A DNA stretch of 64,000 nucleotides from Calothrix sp. NIES-3974 (GTDB lineage: Bacteria; Cyanobacteriota; Cyanobacteriia; Cyanobacteriales; Nostocaceae): positions 4,402,001 through 4,466,000 of the forward strand of contig NZ_AP018254.1 in assembly GCF_002368395.1 (NCBI RefSeq), written 5' to 3'. Positions 1 through 9,476 of the stretch are shown here, piece after piece; within the stretch, counting starts at the first letter, position 1, and every line of letters starts with the position of its first letter. The translations under genes and the position numbers were made by a program. A model generated the notes under the pieces. It worked only from the letters and a program-made list of their open reading frames with translations, searched no databases and was not told the DNA's origin.

Positions 1-1136
1 ACAATCCAGCGTGCGGTGTATACTCCCACAGCCGTGGCGACAAAAAAAGCAATCAGTGATAAAATCAGGGTAATACGGTTATTGTGGTCAATCTGTGCCA
101 TAAAGTGGGACTGGGGAATGACGATCGCAATCAACCAATCTACACCTTTGTGGTCTCGCCAAGGTTTAACCATCAAAAAATAGGTTTCCTGATTAATTTC
201 TAAAATGTGCTGATACTCAGCCGTAATTTTCTCCAAGTTACCAAATTTTCCCTGCAAAAACTCCGTAGCTTGGGCAATTACTGGATTACTACTATCCCCA
301 CCCCTAATCCTTTTCACCTCCCCAGCAACAACTGTATGGGTCGGTGTCCCATCGGAAACAGCCACCAATAACCCCGTCGGTTCCAAAATAAACACCTGTC
401 CGGGATGATTCGCCTGCATTTGCTCCAAAAACCGATCAATTTGATTCAAAATCAAATCCACACCCATCACACCGCGAACCTGTCCCCGTCGGTCGAAAAT
501 CGGATAACTATGGGAAATTGATAAAACCTTGGGATTATCATGCCATTGATAAACCTGAGTCCAAATCGGCTGTTTCGCTTTCACCGCATCCACATACCAC
601 TCCTCCTCCACCAACTCGGACACCCCTTGCTTCTTAATTGCTGTCACTCGATTTCCCTCTCCGTCGGTGCTGCAGGTAATCTGTCGAGTGCGATTCGTCC
701 GTAGGGATGACTCATGGATCACACATTTACCATCCTCTAACCGTTCAACCCCAATAAAATCTCCCTGGGAATTGGCAAAATTGATATAACCCACTTCATA
801 GACTTGCATTTGTCGCCAGAAATATTTTCCCAGCACATCAAAATTATCCAAATCCAACACACCCAACTCCACCCCATCCCGATTAATTTGATTAATGGCC
901 ATCGGTACACCCAAATAACTATCTAAATACTGTTCCACCCGCTCCCCCATCTCCGTTTCTAACCTCCTGACCAAACTTTGAATCCCCATCTGACCACTGC
1001 GATAGGATAAATACCCCACCAAACCCACTGCCGTGACAATTTGTAAGCAAAAAGGTAAAATCAACACCGTCGCTAGGGGCATTTTTATTTTGCCAGCGTC
1101 AACTGTTTGCCATAGTCGTTGAATTCCTCGATGCAT
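1..1136 (-). CDS. Membrane sensor protein with dCache-type extracellular domain (C-terminus outside window)
   Basis: The reading frame is open from an ATG at 1136 to the window edge, so only about 378 N-terminal residues are seen. A hydrophobic segment (about residues 19-40, LATVLILPFCLQIVTAV) is followed by about 310 residues that look like a periplasmic dCache sensor: ...YFWRQMQVYEVGYINFAN, a central SISHSYPIFD and GVMGVDLIL, then VFILEPTGLLVAVSDG. A second hydrophobic segment (ITLILSLIAFFVATAVGVY) lies close to the window edge. In cyanobacteria this architecture normally continues into a HAMP plus a histidine kinase, GGDEF or cyclase output, but the output module is not visible. It presumably senses a small ligand outside the cytoplasmic membrane. 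The domain call is by pattern; the output type is unknown. Confidence 0.8.
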   Translation of the reverse strand, partial: MHRGIQRLWQTVDAGKIKMPLATVLILPFCLQIVTAVGLVGYLSYRSGQMGIQSLVRRLETEMGERVEQYLDSYLGVPMAINQINRDGVELGVLDLDNFDVLGKYFWRQMQVYEVGYINFANSQGDFIGVERLEDGKCVIHESSLRTNRTRQITCSTDGEGNRVTAIKKQGVSELVEEEWYVDAVKAKQPIWTQVYQWHDNPKVLSISHSYPIFDRRGQVRGVMGVDLILNQIDRFLEQMQANHPGQVFILEPTGLLVAVSDGTPTHTVVAGEVKRIRGGDSSNPVIAQATEFLQGKFGNLEKITAEYQHILEINQETYFLMVKPWRDHKGVDWLIAIVIPQSHFMAQIDHNNRITLILSLIAFFVATAVGVYTARWI

Positions 1137-1598
1137 AGATAGGATTGGGAATGGGAGAGAGGAAGATATTTAGGTACAAAGTAGATACAACCTGTCGGGT
1201 CGTCTCTAATCCCATGTAGACGATCCAACTGTTCGTCTCCACCCATGCAAACTGTAGAGTCCCTAGGGTAGACCCGTAGTCAGTAATGGGGTAGACGGAA
1301 ATTAGCCTAGCTTTAGCCGTGGTGGTTCAATGCCAAAGGCATTTATCCTGCAAAATTCACTGGGTAGAGGTTTTAGGTGGTTACTGGTAGCGCAACTTGG
1401 TGGAAGGACTACCACCTATCGCGACAAAGTTAACTTGACTAGGTAGTTATATAATTATGTTTACTATTCCCTATTCCCCTACAGACGTGACATATCGCGT
1501 CTGTACTCCTGGTCAACATTTTTGGGTCAACAGGAAGAACAGCGATAAACGCTTTTTTTCTCCTTTCAAAGTATATTATATTACCTTGAGAAATACAT
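1137..1598. other. Intergenic region with degraded and intact palindromic repeats
   Basis: There is no convincing gene; a 60-codon minus-strand frame at 1439-1621 overlaps the end of rsmH and has no recognisable sequence. The stretch contains a half copy of the GACGACCCGTCGGGTCGTC palindrome (about 1195-1208) and a near-perfect 25-bp palindrome of the ACAGACGCGAC family at 1481-1505. Confidence 0.6.
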
Positions 1599-2483
1599 TT
1601 ATAACATAATCCTTTCGGCAATGCGTAATTTTGCAGAACGCGATCGCGGATTTTCCTGAATTTCCTCTGGGTTAGCGACGATTGGTTTTTTGGTGATGAC
1701 CTGTAGTAAACTCGATTCCCGGAAGCAATGTTTAACGATTCGATCTTCCAAACTATGAAAACTAATAATTACCAATCTCCCCCCCGGAATCAAAGCCGAG
1801 GGTGCTTGACTCAGAAACCTTTCCAACACCCTTAACTCATCATTCACCGCAATTCGCAAAGCTTGAAATACCCTAGTTGCAGGATGAATTCGACCATAAC
1901 GATACTTCGCTGGAACCGCAGACGCGATCGCCTCTGCTAAATCAGTCGTCGTCTCAAATGGACGTTTTTCCACAATTCGTCGCGCAATCCGTCGCGACAA
2001 ATTTTCTTCTCCATAGCGAAAAAAGATATCTACCAAATCTGCTTCTGACCAATGGTTGATGATATCTGCTGCTGTCACCTCTTGCTGTTGATTCATCCGC
2101 ATATCTAACCTTGCGCGGTGACGAAAACTAAAACCCCGCTCTCCCTGGTCTAACTGGTAGGAACTCACACCCAAATCCGCCAAAATTCCCGCGAATTCCT
2201 GCTTGGGGAAATCATAATCAGCAAAATTGGTGTGAATAAAATTCACCCGATCCCCATACTTCTGTAAAGCTTGTCGAGCAGCATTTAAGGCTTCCTGATC
2301 CTGATCCAAAGCCGTTAACGACACATTTGCAGTTGCTAGAATTAAACTACTATGTCCCCCTCCTCCCACCGTTGCATCCAAATATTTACCCCCTTCCCGC
2401 ACTTGCAACCCAGCAATTACCTGCTGACTTAAAACCGGAATATGGGAAAAACTATTAACTAGGGGTAGGGGAGAATCTTGCAT
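1599..2483 (-). CDS. rsmH: 16S rRNA (cytosine1402-N4)-methyltransferase RsmH
   Basis: This enzyme methylates N4 of C1402 in the decoding centre of 16S rRNA using S-adenosylmethionine. The N-terminus [15 protein letters not shown] is typical of RsmH, and the SAM-binding loop [10 protein letters not shown] follows. Further family signatures are [39 protein letters not shown] and the C-terminal [15 protein letters not shown] chose the ATG at 2483 (294 residues). A GTG at 2543 would add 20 residues, but that extension translates low-complexity GGATTTTGG-type intergenic repeat DNA. It lies downstream of the patD-like gene on the same strand (about 126 bp apart). In many bacteria the gene sits in the dcw cluster; here it is isolated from one. 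Confidence 0.96.
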   Translation of the reverse strand: MQDSPLPLVNSFSHIPVLSQQVIAGLQVREGGKYLDATVGGGGHSSLILATANVSLTALDQDQEALNAARQALQKYGDRVNFIHTNFADYDFPKQEFAGILADLGVSSYQLDQGERGFSFRHRARLDMRMNQQQEVTAADIINHWSEADLVDIFFRYGEENLSRRIARRIVEKRPFETTTDLAEAIASAVPAKYRYGRIHPATRVFQALRIAVNDELRVLERFLSQAPSALIPGGRLVIISFHSLEDRIVKHCFRESSLLQVITKKPIVANPEEIQENPRSRSAKLRIAERIML

Positions 2484-2609
2484 CTGTTGGATTTGGGGTT
2501 TTGGATTTGAGATTGGTGACGAAACTGCTCCGTAGCAATCCACGACAGAACTTGAACAGTCTCAGGGAGCATCTGAAATGATCGCTTAACTTCCTCTGCA
2601 CCCTACTCC

Positions 2610-2969
2610 CTACAGAGAACTAGCAGCTTGACAATAACTCACCAGGGTTGTCAAACGGGTATTAATCGCTTTTAAACGGGTTTGTTGAGTCTGGCTGTGG
2701 CGAGCATTCCGTAGAAACGTCACATCTATTTCCAATAATCGCATCTGCTTACTCATTTCTGTACGATACATTTGTTCGCGTCCATCAGTATCATGGTCGA
2801 GTTCGCAGAGGGGAATAATATTTGTTTGGAAAAAATTCTGTAAAGATGCCAGGGATCGATCAATATCTGCTACATCTAGTTGATTATTGGATTGTTGATG
2901 TTGGAGCAAATCCAGCATTTGCCCTAACTGGGATGCGAAGGCACTGTATTGAGAAGGATTTAGAGACAT
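2610..2969 (-). CDS. patD: PatD-like heterocyst frequency control protein
   Basis: A 119-residue soluble, probably all-helical protein. The N-terminus (MSLNPSQYSAFASQL) and the conserved second half (MSKQMRLLEIDVTFLRNAR, then a helix ending LVSYCQA) match what I know of PatD-type proteins of filamentous cyanobacteria. PatD limits the proportion of cells that become heterocysts and has been linked to the division protein FtsZ. No enzyme motif is visible. It lies upstream of rsmH on the same strand and could be co-transcribed with it. The family call is from memory of the conserved helix; the assignment is moderately secure, and function in this organism is inference. Confidence 0.65.
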   Translation of the reverse strand: MSLNPSQYSAFASQLGQMLDLLQHQQSNNQLDVADIDRSLASLQNFFQTNIIPLCELDHDTDGREQMYRTEMSKQMRLLEIDVTFLRNARHSQTQQTRLKAINTRLTTLVSYCQAASSL

Positions 2970-2994
2970 CTAGATTATTCTTGAGATAGTATTA

Positions 2995-3192
2995 ATGTCA
3001 AGAAATTTTTCAGATACAATTAAATTTTCTAACATTTTTGCAGTTTTGACTGCGAGCTATTTGTTTTTGACTTTGACACCAATTGAATATCCTACACCGA
3101 TAGCAAAACCCTTGATTTTGAGGGTTTCCAGTCAATTACCCATCCCATCGACCCACCGTCAAGAATCCGCAGCAGTTTTGATTGCGGATTAG
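2995..3192 (+). CDS. Small hypothetical protein with hydrophobic N-terminus
   Basis: A 65-codon ATG frame between the divergent patD-like gene and the (p)ppGpp synthetase. A hydrophobic stretch (SNIFAVLTASYLFLTLTPI, about residues 12-30) could be a signal peptide or a single membrane helix, and the rest is proline- and serine-rich. I do not recognise it. It may equally be non-coding leader of the downstream gene, whose start is 101 bp away. Confidence 0.3.
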   Translation: MSRNFSDTIKFSNIFAVLTASYLFLTLTPIEYPTPIAKPLILRVSSQLPIPSTHRQESAAVLIAD

Positions 3193-3293
3193 TTTGCCGT
3201 TCAATGGCATTTACTTCAAGTTGCTGTGTCTAGTAACTTTACTAATTTCTAATTGTTGCATTCTACTATCTATATAACTCTGAAGCCGTTCGT

Positions 3294-5582
3294 ATGAGTA
3301 GCATACTTGTCAAAACCCCCACCGATATCAAAATTCCAGAATGGTTACAACATTGTTTGGAGTGTAATCCCTGTCCAGAGGATGGAAGTGATGAATCACA
3401 TAGGAGGGGAGATACGGATTTAATTTGTCGGGCATTCTTATTCGCCTATGAGCTCCATCAGGGACAATGGCGTAAGTCCGGGGAACCCTATATTTCTCAC
3501 CCCATTGCGGTGGCTGGTTTATTAAGAGATTTAGGGGGTAGCCCTGCTATGATAGCAGCTGGGTTTCTGCATGATGTAGTGGAGGATACAGATGTCACAA
3601 TTGAGGAAATAGAATCTCGATTTGGGGAGGAAGTGAGACGCTTAGTTGAAGGCGTGACAAAGCTTTCTAAAATTAATTTTGAGAGTAAAACCGAAGGTCA
3701 AGCGGAGAATTTTCGGCGGATGTTTTTGGCGACTGCTCAGGATATCCGGGTAATCGTGGTGAAGTTGGCTGACCGTTTGCATAATATGCGGACTTTGTAT
3801 GCGGTACCGGAACCAAGTCGTCGTCGCACCGCTTTAGAAACCCGTGATATTTTTGCTCCCTTAGCGAACCGTTTGGGGATTTGGCATTTTAAATGGGAAC
3901 TGGAAGATTTAGCCTTTAAGTATCTAGAACCAGAAGCATTTCGGAATATGCAGCAACTGGTGGCAGAAAAGCGGGATGCACGGGTAGAGCGGTTGGATAA
4001 GGTAGCGCAAATGCTGCGATCGCGTTTAGAGGAAGCGGGGATCGAAGTGGCGGAAATTAGCGGTCGCCCGAAACATTTATACAGTATTTATCAAAAAATG
4101 CAACGCCAGAATAAGGAATTCCACGAGATTTTTGATTTGGCAGCATTACGAATTATTGTTAAAACCAATGAAGACTGTTATCGAGCGTTAGCGGTGGTTC
4201 ATGATGTCTTCCGTCCCATACCTGGTCGTTTTAAAGATTATATTGGCTTACCGAAATCGAATCGCTATCAATCCCTACATACGGGTGTACTCGGTCCTTG
4301 GAATCGTCCTTTGGAGGTACAAATTCGCACTGTGGAAATGCACCATGTGGCAGAGTATGGGATTGCTGCCCACTGGAAGTATAAGGAAGCGGGTAATTCC
4401 CAGCAACAGTTGAGTGCGACTGACGAAAAATTTACTTGGTTGCGTCAGCTTTTAGAATGGCAGAAGGATTTGAATGATGCCCAGGAATACATGGAAGGTA
4501 TCAAAGAGAATCTATTTGAGGATGAAGTTTATGTATTTACACCGAAAGGGGATTTAATCGCCTTGGGAGCGGGTTCAACTCCCGTTGATTTTGCCTACCG
4601 GATTCATACCGAGGTGGGGAATCACTGTGCAGGAGCGAAGGTGAACGGGAAAATCGTACCTTTGTCAACGAAATTACAAAATGGCGATATCGTGGAGATA
4701 ATTACCCAGAAAAATAGCCATCCCAGTTTAGATTGGTTGAACTTTATTGAAACTTCGGCAGCCAAAAATCGGATTAAACAATGGTATAAGCGATCGCGAC
4801 GGGAAGAAAATATTGCCCGTGGTCGGGATTTACTGGAAAAGGAAATTGGGAAGGTGGGATTTGAGAATGTGTTGAAATCCCAACCGATGCAAAATGTGGC
4901 GGAAAAATGTAATTACCACAGTGTGGAGGATTTGCTTGCGGGTCTGGGTTATGGTGAACTCACTTCTAATTTAGTTTTGAATCGTTGGCGGGAAGTTGTC
5001 AAATCACAGCAACCTCCAGCACCTCTTGCGGAAGGAAATATTAGCAGCTTACCGAAAACAGCTCCGAAAACAGTGCGGGAGGTTCCACCTTCCTCCCGTG
5101 GTAGCGACTCACCGATTGTCGGGGTGGAAGGGATGGTTTACCACCTTGCTGGTTGTTGTACACCCATTCCCGGAGAAAAAATTATCGGTGTGGTGACCAG
5201 GGGAAGGGGAATTACCATCCATCGTCAAGGTTGCCATAATCTCGAACATGTGGAATGCGATCGCCTAGTTCCCGTCACCTGGAATGAAAATGCATCCACC
5301 AATGAACGTTTACCGACCTATCCCGTTAACGTCCAAATCGAAGTTTTAGATCGGGTGGGTGTGTTGATGGATATTCTGTCTCGCTTACGCGACCAGGGAA
5401 TCAACGTTACCCATGCCAACGTCAAAACCGCCGTTAACCAACCCGCTCGGATTGACCTCGGTTTAGAAATACGCGATCGCAAACAATTAGAACAAGTGTT
5501 TGTCCAAATTAAAAAAATGAGCGATATTCTCAACATCCGTCGCGTCGGACAAATCAACGAGTCCCAGGTGGAAAGTATCTAG
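3294..5582 (+). CDS. spoT: Bifunctional (p)ppGpp synthetase/hydrolase (RelA/SpoT homologue)
   Basis: This enzyme makes and degrades the stringent-response alarmone (p)ppGpp. The order of domains is complete for a long RSH protein of 762 residues. It has an HD hydrolase domain (SHPIAVAGLL, HDVVEDTDVT, ADRLHNMRTL), then a synthetase domain (YRALAVVHDVFRPIPGRFKDY, SNRYQSLHTGVLG, LEVQIRT), then a TGS domain (VYVFTPKGDLIALG, AGSTPVDFAYRIHTEVG). The C-terminal half carries the conserved-cysteine module (HLAGCCTPIPG, IHRQGCHN) and an ACT domain (VNVQIEVLDRVGVLMDILSR). The intact HDXXED motif argues for active hydrolase. It is the only obvious RSH gene here, so it is probably the housekeeping enzyme. 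It is transcribed alone; the stomatin-like gene converges on it. Confidence 0.95.
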   Translation: MSSILVKTPTDIKIPEWLQHCLECNPCPEDGSDESHRRGDTDLICRAFLFAYELHQGQWRKSGEPYISHPIAVAGLLRDLGGSPAMIAAGFLHDVVEDTDVTIEEIESRFGEEVRRLVEGVTKLSKINFESKTEGQAENFRRMFLATAQDIRVIVVKLADRLHNMRTLYAVPEPSRRRTALETRDIFAPLANRLGIWHFKWELEDLAFKYLEPEAFRNMQQLVAEKRDARVERLDKVAQMLRSRLEEAGIEVAEISGRPKHLYSIYQKMQRQNKEFHEIFDLAALRIIVKTNEDCYRALAVVHDVFRPIPGRFKDYIGLPKSNRYQSLHTGVLGPWNRPLEVQIRTVEMHHVAEYGIAAHWKYKEAGNSQQQLSATDEKFTWLRQLLEWQKDLNDAQEYMEGIKENLFEDEVYVFTPKGDLIALGAGSTPVDFAYRIHTEVGNHCAGAKVNGKIVPLSTKLQNGDIVEIITQKNSHPSLDWLNFIETSAAKNRIKQWYKRSRREENIARGRDLLEKEIGKVGFENVLKSQPMQNVAEKCNYHSVEDLLAGLGYGELTSNLVLNRWREVVKSQQPPAPLAEGNISSLPKTAPKTVREVPPSSRGSDSPIVGVEGMVYHLAGCCTPIPGEKIIGVVTRGRGITIHRQGCHNLEHVECDRLVPVTWNENASTNERLPTYPVNVQIEVLDRVGVLMDILSRLRDQGINVTHANVKTAVNQPARIDLGLEIRDRKQLEQVFVQIKKMSDILNIRRVGQINESQVESI

Positions 5583-5645
5583 GGGGAGTTTTTGGGAGCA
5601 GGGGTAGCAGAAGATTTATATATAAATACTTCTGTATATGATATT

Positions 5646-5712
5646 GACATCTCCAGAGGTTACGTATTACCCCTAACTACACAAGGATTTGAGTTTCTTT
5701 GTTGGAGATGTC
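5646..5712. repeat. MITE-like 67-bp element, copy 1 (ends GACATCTCCA / TGGAGATGTC)
   Basis: The perfect terminal inverted repeats GACATCTCCA (5646-5655) and TGGAGATGTC (5703-5712) enclose an AT-rich centre ending in AAGGATTTGAGTTTCTTTGT. A second copy with the same ends and a closely similar interior lies at 58456-58524. It is too short to encode a protein and is probably a non-autonomous derivative of an IS630/Tc1-type element (inference). Confidence 0.7.
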
Positions 5713-5763
5713 TGATCATCCCGACTCCCGATGACCCGATCCTATCTCCTGTCTCCTCCATCC

Positions 5764-6615
5764 TTACCCTTTCCCTTGTTCGCTCATGCCATTGCTATCT
5801 GATTGATTAGCAACTATTTCCCCTAGAACTTGGTCGAATGTATCTTTAGGCAAAGTTCCGGGGTTGAGAAAGACGATTTTCGCATTTTGGCTTTCTCCCA
5901 GTTTTTGACTTGCTTCGACCTGTTCTTGCGCGACTAAATACTGAAGAATTTCCTTACTTTCGGGGTTAGCACGCAGGGTTTGTGACAAAATTTCCATTGC
6001 CGTACTAGTCGCTTGAGCGCGTTTGACCGCAGCTTCCTGTTCCCCTTCTGCGGCTGTGATTAAAGCTCGTTTACGAATTACTGCGGCATTTTGCTCTGCT
6101 AAGGAATTTTTAATGTTTTCTGGGGGGTTAATACTTTGTATATCGACCCGAACGATTTTCACTCCCCATTCCGATGCATCTCGATTGAGCACCTCTAGTA
6201 AAGCTTGGTTCATTTCATTCCGGGAAGCAATAGTTTGTTCCAAGGTGCGACCAGCAATCGTTGCCCGTAATTCTACAGTGACAAGGTTAGCCAAGGCAAT
6301 TTGAATATCATCAATTTTATAGAAACTTTTTTCCATGTCGATAATCGACCAAAAGACAACCCCGTCAACTTCGATGGTGACATTATCGGCTGTAATTACC
6401 TGTTGGGGTTTGATATCGAGTACCTGCTCACGGACGGTATCTTCCATGACTACCGCATCGATAATTGGCACAATAAAATTCAGTCCAGGGGATAATTTTC
6501 GATGATATCGTCCCAACCTTTCTACTAATGCCTCATTCCCTTCACTAATCATTTTGGTAGACCCAAAGGCATACCCTATTAGAACTAAAACAATTGCAAT
6601 CAGAGGTAATTCCAT
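5764..6615 (-). CDS. Stomatin-like SPFH/band 7 membrane protein (slipin)
   Basis: An N-terminal membrane segment (LPLIAIVLVLIGYAFGS, residues 3-19) anchors a band 7/SPFH domain of about 200 residues. Typical slipin sequence follows: EGNEALVERLGRYHR, PGLNFIVPIID, DIKPQQVITADNV, VTVELRATIAGRTLEQ and GVKIVRVDIQSI. The C-terminal part is an Ala/Glu-rich coiled coil (EGEQEAAVKRAQA, SQTLRANPESKEILQYL). Such proteins oligomerise in membrane microdomains and often act with an NfeD-type partner or a protease, but no such partner gene is adjacent. The 283-residue length is normal. The exact role in cyanobacteria is not established. Confidence 0.9.
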   Translation of the reverse strand: MELPLIAIVLVLIGYAFGSTKMISEGNEALVERLGRYHRKLSPGLNFIVPIIDAVVMEDTVREQVLDIKPQQVITADNVTIEVDGVVFWSIIDMEKSFYKIDDIQIALANLVTVELRATIAGRTLEQTIASRNEMNQALLEVLNRDASEWGVKIVRVDIQSINPPENIKNSLAEQNAAVIRKRALITAAEGEQEAAVKRAQATSTAMEILSQTLRANPESKEILQYLVAQEQVEASQKLGESQNAKIVFLNPGTLPKDTFDQVLGEIVANQSDSNGMSEQGKG

Positions 6616-7022
6616 ATATTCTCCTGATATTAGCTTGGGGGTGTAAAAGTTAATCAGTTCCTTTATTGATTAATACTAGGCGTTTTATACCCCCCTGTCA
6701 TTCATACATCTATAGTTTTTAAGTTTTTAGTGTAGTTTTATTTAGCTTGTATTTTTGGGAACACAGGTTTTGTCTGACTTTTGATACATCTGATACATCC
6801 AGCTAGTAGGCGATCGCTATTAAACCATCATCACTATCTAACCGCAAGAGCTAACACAATTTTGGATTTTGGATTTTGGATTACCGTTTCCCCACTCCCT
6901 ATTCCCTATTCCCCACTCCCTATTTTCTCGATCACCGCTTCCCCACTCCCTATTTTCAATTTACTGTTTAAAATCAAGCAAGATACAGCTTACCATCATC
7001 ATCAAGGCAAGGAATCATCAGC
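6616..7022. other. Intergenic region with short tandem repeats
   Basis: From about 6860 to 6958 it carries heptad-type repeats (GATTTTGGATTTTGG) and several CCCACTCCCTATT units typical of heterocystous cyanobacteria. A 95-codon frame across them is a product of the repeats. I see no RNA gene. Confidence 0.7.
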
Positions 7023-7823
7023 GTGGACGATAACTACCAAACCTATCTCAATCGGATTGTACGAATGACCTTACCACAGGCATATCAGAACCAGGTGCAA
7101 CATATTCAGGAATCCACGAAGTTTCATCATTCCCCATCCCAAGGTTCCCAAGCCGCACCGTTTCCGGGTTACACAATCATAACTCCACCTCAAGGGGATG
7201 ATTCGATTAACTCCCTACTGTACACTCAGTTGCACAAGCTCCAATGCCAATTGGTGGAATTACTCTGCGATGCTAATCTAATTGTAGCTTTACCGTTAGC
7301 AAGTTTCCATCTGACTTTAGCTGATTTAATTTGGGATAGTGCCTACAAAAACGCTTGCTCCCTCAACCCTAATTATGAAGTTGAGTTGCGCGATTGTATC
7401 CAGAGTATTTTTCAGCAATATCAGAATAAATATCCACACTTGCAAACACCTATCATTTGGCGTTATTCTGGTTTAATTGTCATGCCACGGGCTATCGGCG
7501 TGGCATTAGTTCCCAGAAATGCCAGTGATTATGAGCAAATCATCAATTTTCGCCGCCTAGTGTACCAAAACTCCCAACTAATTGCTTTAGGTATAGAACA
7601 ACACTATCACCTGACCGCCCATATTACCCTGGGATATTTTCGGACAATTCCAGCCAATTTCAACCGCGATCGCTTTGTGGATTTACTCGATCAACTCAAC
7701 CAAACTTGGCTAGATCAAACCCTGGAATTTACTATTCATCGGGCTGAATTGCGTAAATTTGATGACATGAGCCATTTCTATCGTCAACCAGATTGGGCTA
7801 CCCTTGATTTTGGAACAGAATAG
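7023..7823 (+). CDS. DUF1868-type protein, 2H phosphoesterase-like
   Basis: A 266-residue soluble protein with two HxT motifs spaced as in the 2H phosphoesterase fold: FHLTLADLIW (about residues 99-108) and HLTAHITLGYF (about residues 199-209). 2H enzymes open cyclic phosphates or process 2'-5' RNA linkages; the substrate of this subgroup is not known to me. The GTG at 7023 is the only early start in frame; the residues just after it (DDNYQTYLNRIVRMTLP) look genuine. It is followed, about 150 bp downstream, by the DUF6464 gene on the same strand. Fold assignment is by motif only. Confidence 0.8.
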   Translation: MDDNYQTYLNRIVRMTLPQAYQNQVQHIQESTKFHHSPSQGSQAAPFPGYTIITPPQGDDSINSLLYTQLHKLQCQLVELLCDANLIVALPLASFHLTLADLIWDSAYKNACSLNPNYEVELRDCIQSIFQQYQNKYPHLQTPIIWRYSGLIVMPRAIGVALVPRNASDYEQIINFRRLVYQNSQLIALGIEQHYHLTAHITLGYFRTIPANFNRDRFVDLLDQLNQTWLDQTLEFTIHRAELRKFDDMSHFYRQPDWATLDFGTE

Positions 7824-7973
7824 GATAGGCGGTAATTATCTGATACCGTTTTACTTTTAATTTGATACATTGAGGCAAACAGGGGAGCGGGGAATGGGAA
7901 AGTTCTATTATTAACCGTTTCCCCCTATCCCCTCCTGACGACCGTATTCTGTATCCTGTATTCTTCCTGCAAA

Positions 7974-8348
7974 ATGTCTCCAGAACCTGATTTTCTACCA
8001 ACAGAGGTGATTCTCATACATTCCCGTGGTTTATTGGCAAAGGTGAAACTAGATTGGACACCTCAAGCGGGAAATTGCCTTGATTTAGACGGTCAAACCT
8101 ACACTGTTTTAGAGCGTCGTCATCGCTATCAACTGAAATCGGGTCAATATTGTTTGTCTAAGATAGCCCTCTATGTCCAACCAGTCCAGTCTTCGACAGA
8201 AAAGAGTCTCGTAAATGGATGTTGGGTAATAGGGGATGCTACCTGTATTTATAATGCCCATTCAGAAATTATTCGGTGTGCAGTTAATCCCCAAGGTCCC
8301 TGTGAGTCCTGTCAACACTATTCTCGTGGTGAGGGAGTCGAAAGTTAG
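7974..8348 (+). CDS. DUF6464 family protein (cyanobacterial, unknown function)
   Basis: A 124-residue protein. The N-terminal half is a small beta-rich region (LDLDGQTYTVLERRHRYQL). The C-terminal half has the family hallmark: a Cys pattern in GDATCIYNAHSEIIRCAVNP followed by GPCESCQHY, which looks like a metal-binding or disulfide site. No signal peptide or membrane helix is seen. No function is known to me. The ATG at 7974 lies directly after low-complexity intergenic sequence, so the start is reasonably placed. Confidence 0.8.
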   Translation: MSPEPDFLPTEVILIHSRGLLAKVKLDWTPQAGNCLDLDGQTYTVLERRHRYQLKSGQYCLSKIALYVQPVQSSTEKSLVNGCWVIGDATCIYNAHSEIIRCAVNPQGPCESCQHYSRGEGVES

Positions 8349-8359
8349 GCATTGATTTA

Positions 8360-8428
8360 TTGGCACTTTCTCGACTAAAATACCCCTCAAAGTTTACGGT
8401 ACAGAAGTTTTACTATTTTTCTACAAGC
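8360..8428. repeat. Dispersed intergenic repeat (copy also near 17204-17290)
   Basis: The segment GCACTTTCTCGACTAAAATA to TTTTACTATTTTTCTACAAG, between the DUF6464 gene and fmt, resembles the sequence at about 17204-17290 (CACTTTCTGGAACCAAAATA to TTTACTATTTTTCTGCAAGC). Both copies lie in convergent or 3'-flanking positions. No function can be assigned. Confidence 0.5.
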
Positions 8429-8456
8429 CTGTAATCAAATTGCAGTCCATAGTCAA

Positions 8457-9476
8457 CTAACAGTCAACCTTCCCCTCCAGCAGGATTTCACCTACCTGTA
8501 AACGGGAACCGTTGACAAAATCCCATCCTGATAGGACTTTCTTCCCAGCTGGTTGTACCGACAATAGTAACAAGCAACCTACTTGGGTTTGAATAACTGC
8601 ACCGAGGTTCTTGATGATATCGATCACTTCCCCTGGTGTTCCCACTCGGTTGACAAATTCCGGTAACTTAGGGGCTAATACCTTCTGTAAATCTTCAGGT
8701 AGTTCTGATATCTCTAAATCTGTACACAAAGGAATTGTGGAAATAATTTTTAATTGTTGTCCACGCCAATTTGTCCAACAATTGGGATAGAATGCCCTCA
8801 CCTGATTATGTAAGGCGAAAGCTGGCTTTGACCAATCAATTGGGTAATCTTGCTTCGTGATTAATCTGGCATAGGTAGCAAGATTATTGTCCTGGGGTAT
8901 GGGTTGGATTTCCCCAGCAGCTAACTTCGTCAATGTTTCCAATAATAGGTCTGCACCGATATTTTCTAAGCGTGTAGCGAGGGTGTGAGCATTGTCGAGG
9001 ATGCTGATGGGTGTGGTGGCAAACAATAACATTGCTCCCGTATCCATACCCACATCCATCAACATCGTTGTGATTCCTGTAGTGCGATCGCCGTTATACA
9101 AACACCATTGAATCGGGGCTGCACCTCGATATTCTGGTAAAATTGACCCATGTACATTAATACAGCCCAAACGGGGCATATTTAATATTTCCGCAGATAA
9201 AATTTGTCCATAGGCAACTACAACAAAGGCATCTGCTTGGGTATCCCGTAATTTTTGTAAAGTTTCCTGGTCTTTTTTGATCCGTTCCGGTTGCCAAACA
9301 GGAATATGATGTTCATAAGCCACCACCTTCACCGGAGATGGAGTTAGCTTATTGCCGCGATCGCGACGCTTATCTGGTTGGGTGACGACTGCAATTACTT
9401 CCATTTCCCGATGGTTAAGTAATTTTTCTAATGTCGGAACCGCAAACTGAGGTGTACCAAAAAATACTATTTTCAT
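8457..9476 (-). CDS. fmt: Methionyl-tRNA formyltransferase
   Basis: The enzyme formylates the amino group of Met-tRNAfMet with 10-formyl-tetrahydrofolate, giving the initiator tRNA. The N-terminal catalytic domain is complete: [30 protein letters not shown], the substrate loop [18 protein letters not shown], and [14 protein letters not shown]. The C-terminal OB-like domain (about residues 210-339) contains the [12 protein letters not shown] region. The 339-residue length is at the upper end of the family. There is no def (deformylase) neighbour. Transcribed alone, it runs away from the long gene-free region at 9477-10781. Confidence 0.96.
   Translation of the reverse strand: MKIVFFGTPQFAVPTLEKLLNHREMEVIAVVTQPDKRRDRGNKLTPSPVKVVAYEHHIPVWQPERIKKDQETLQKLRDTQADAFVVVAYGQILSAEILNMPRLGCINVHGSILPEYRGAAPIQWCLYNGDRTTGITTMLMDVGMDTGAMLLFATTPISILDNAHTLATRLENIGADLLLETLTKLAAGEIQPIPQDNNLATYARLITKQDYPIDWSKPAFALHNQVRAFYPNCWTNWRGQQLKIISTIPLCTDLEISELPEDLQKVLAPKLPEFVNRVGTPGEVIDIIKNLGAVIQTQVGCLLLLSVQPAGKKVLSGWDFVNGSRLQVGEILLEGKVDC

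Noticed and set aside
5592-5810. 72-codon frame after the (p)ppGpp synthetase
   Set aside because: It runs through MITE copy 1 and into the antisense of the stomatin-like gene.
6781-7068. 95-codon frame with repeated SPLPI phrases
   Set aside because: It translates CCCTATTCCC low-complexity DNA and overlaps the start of the next gene.
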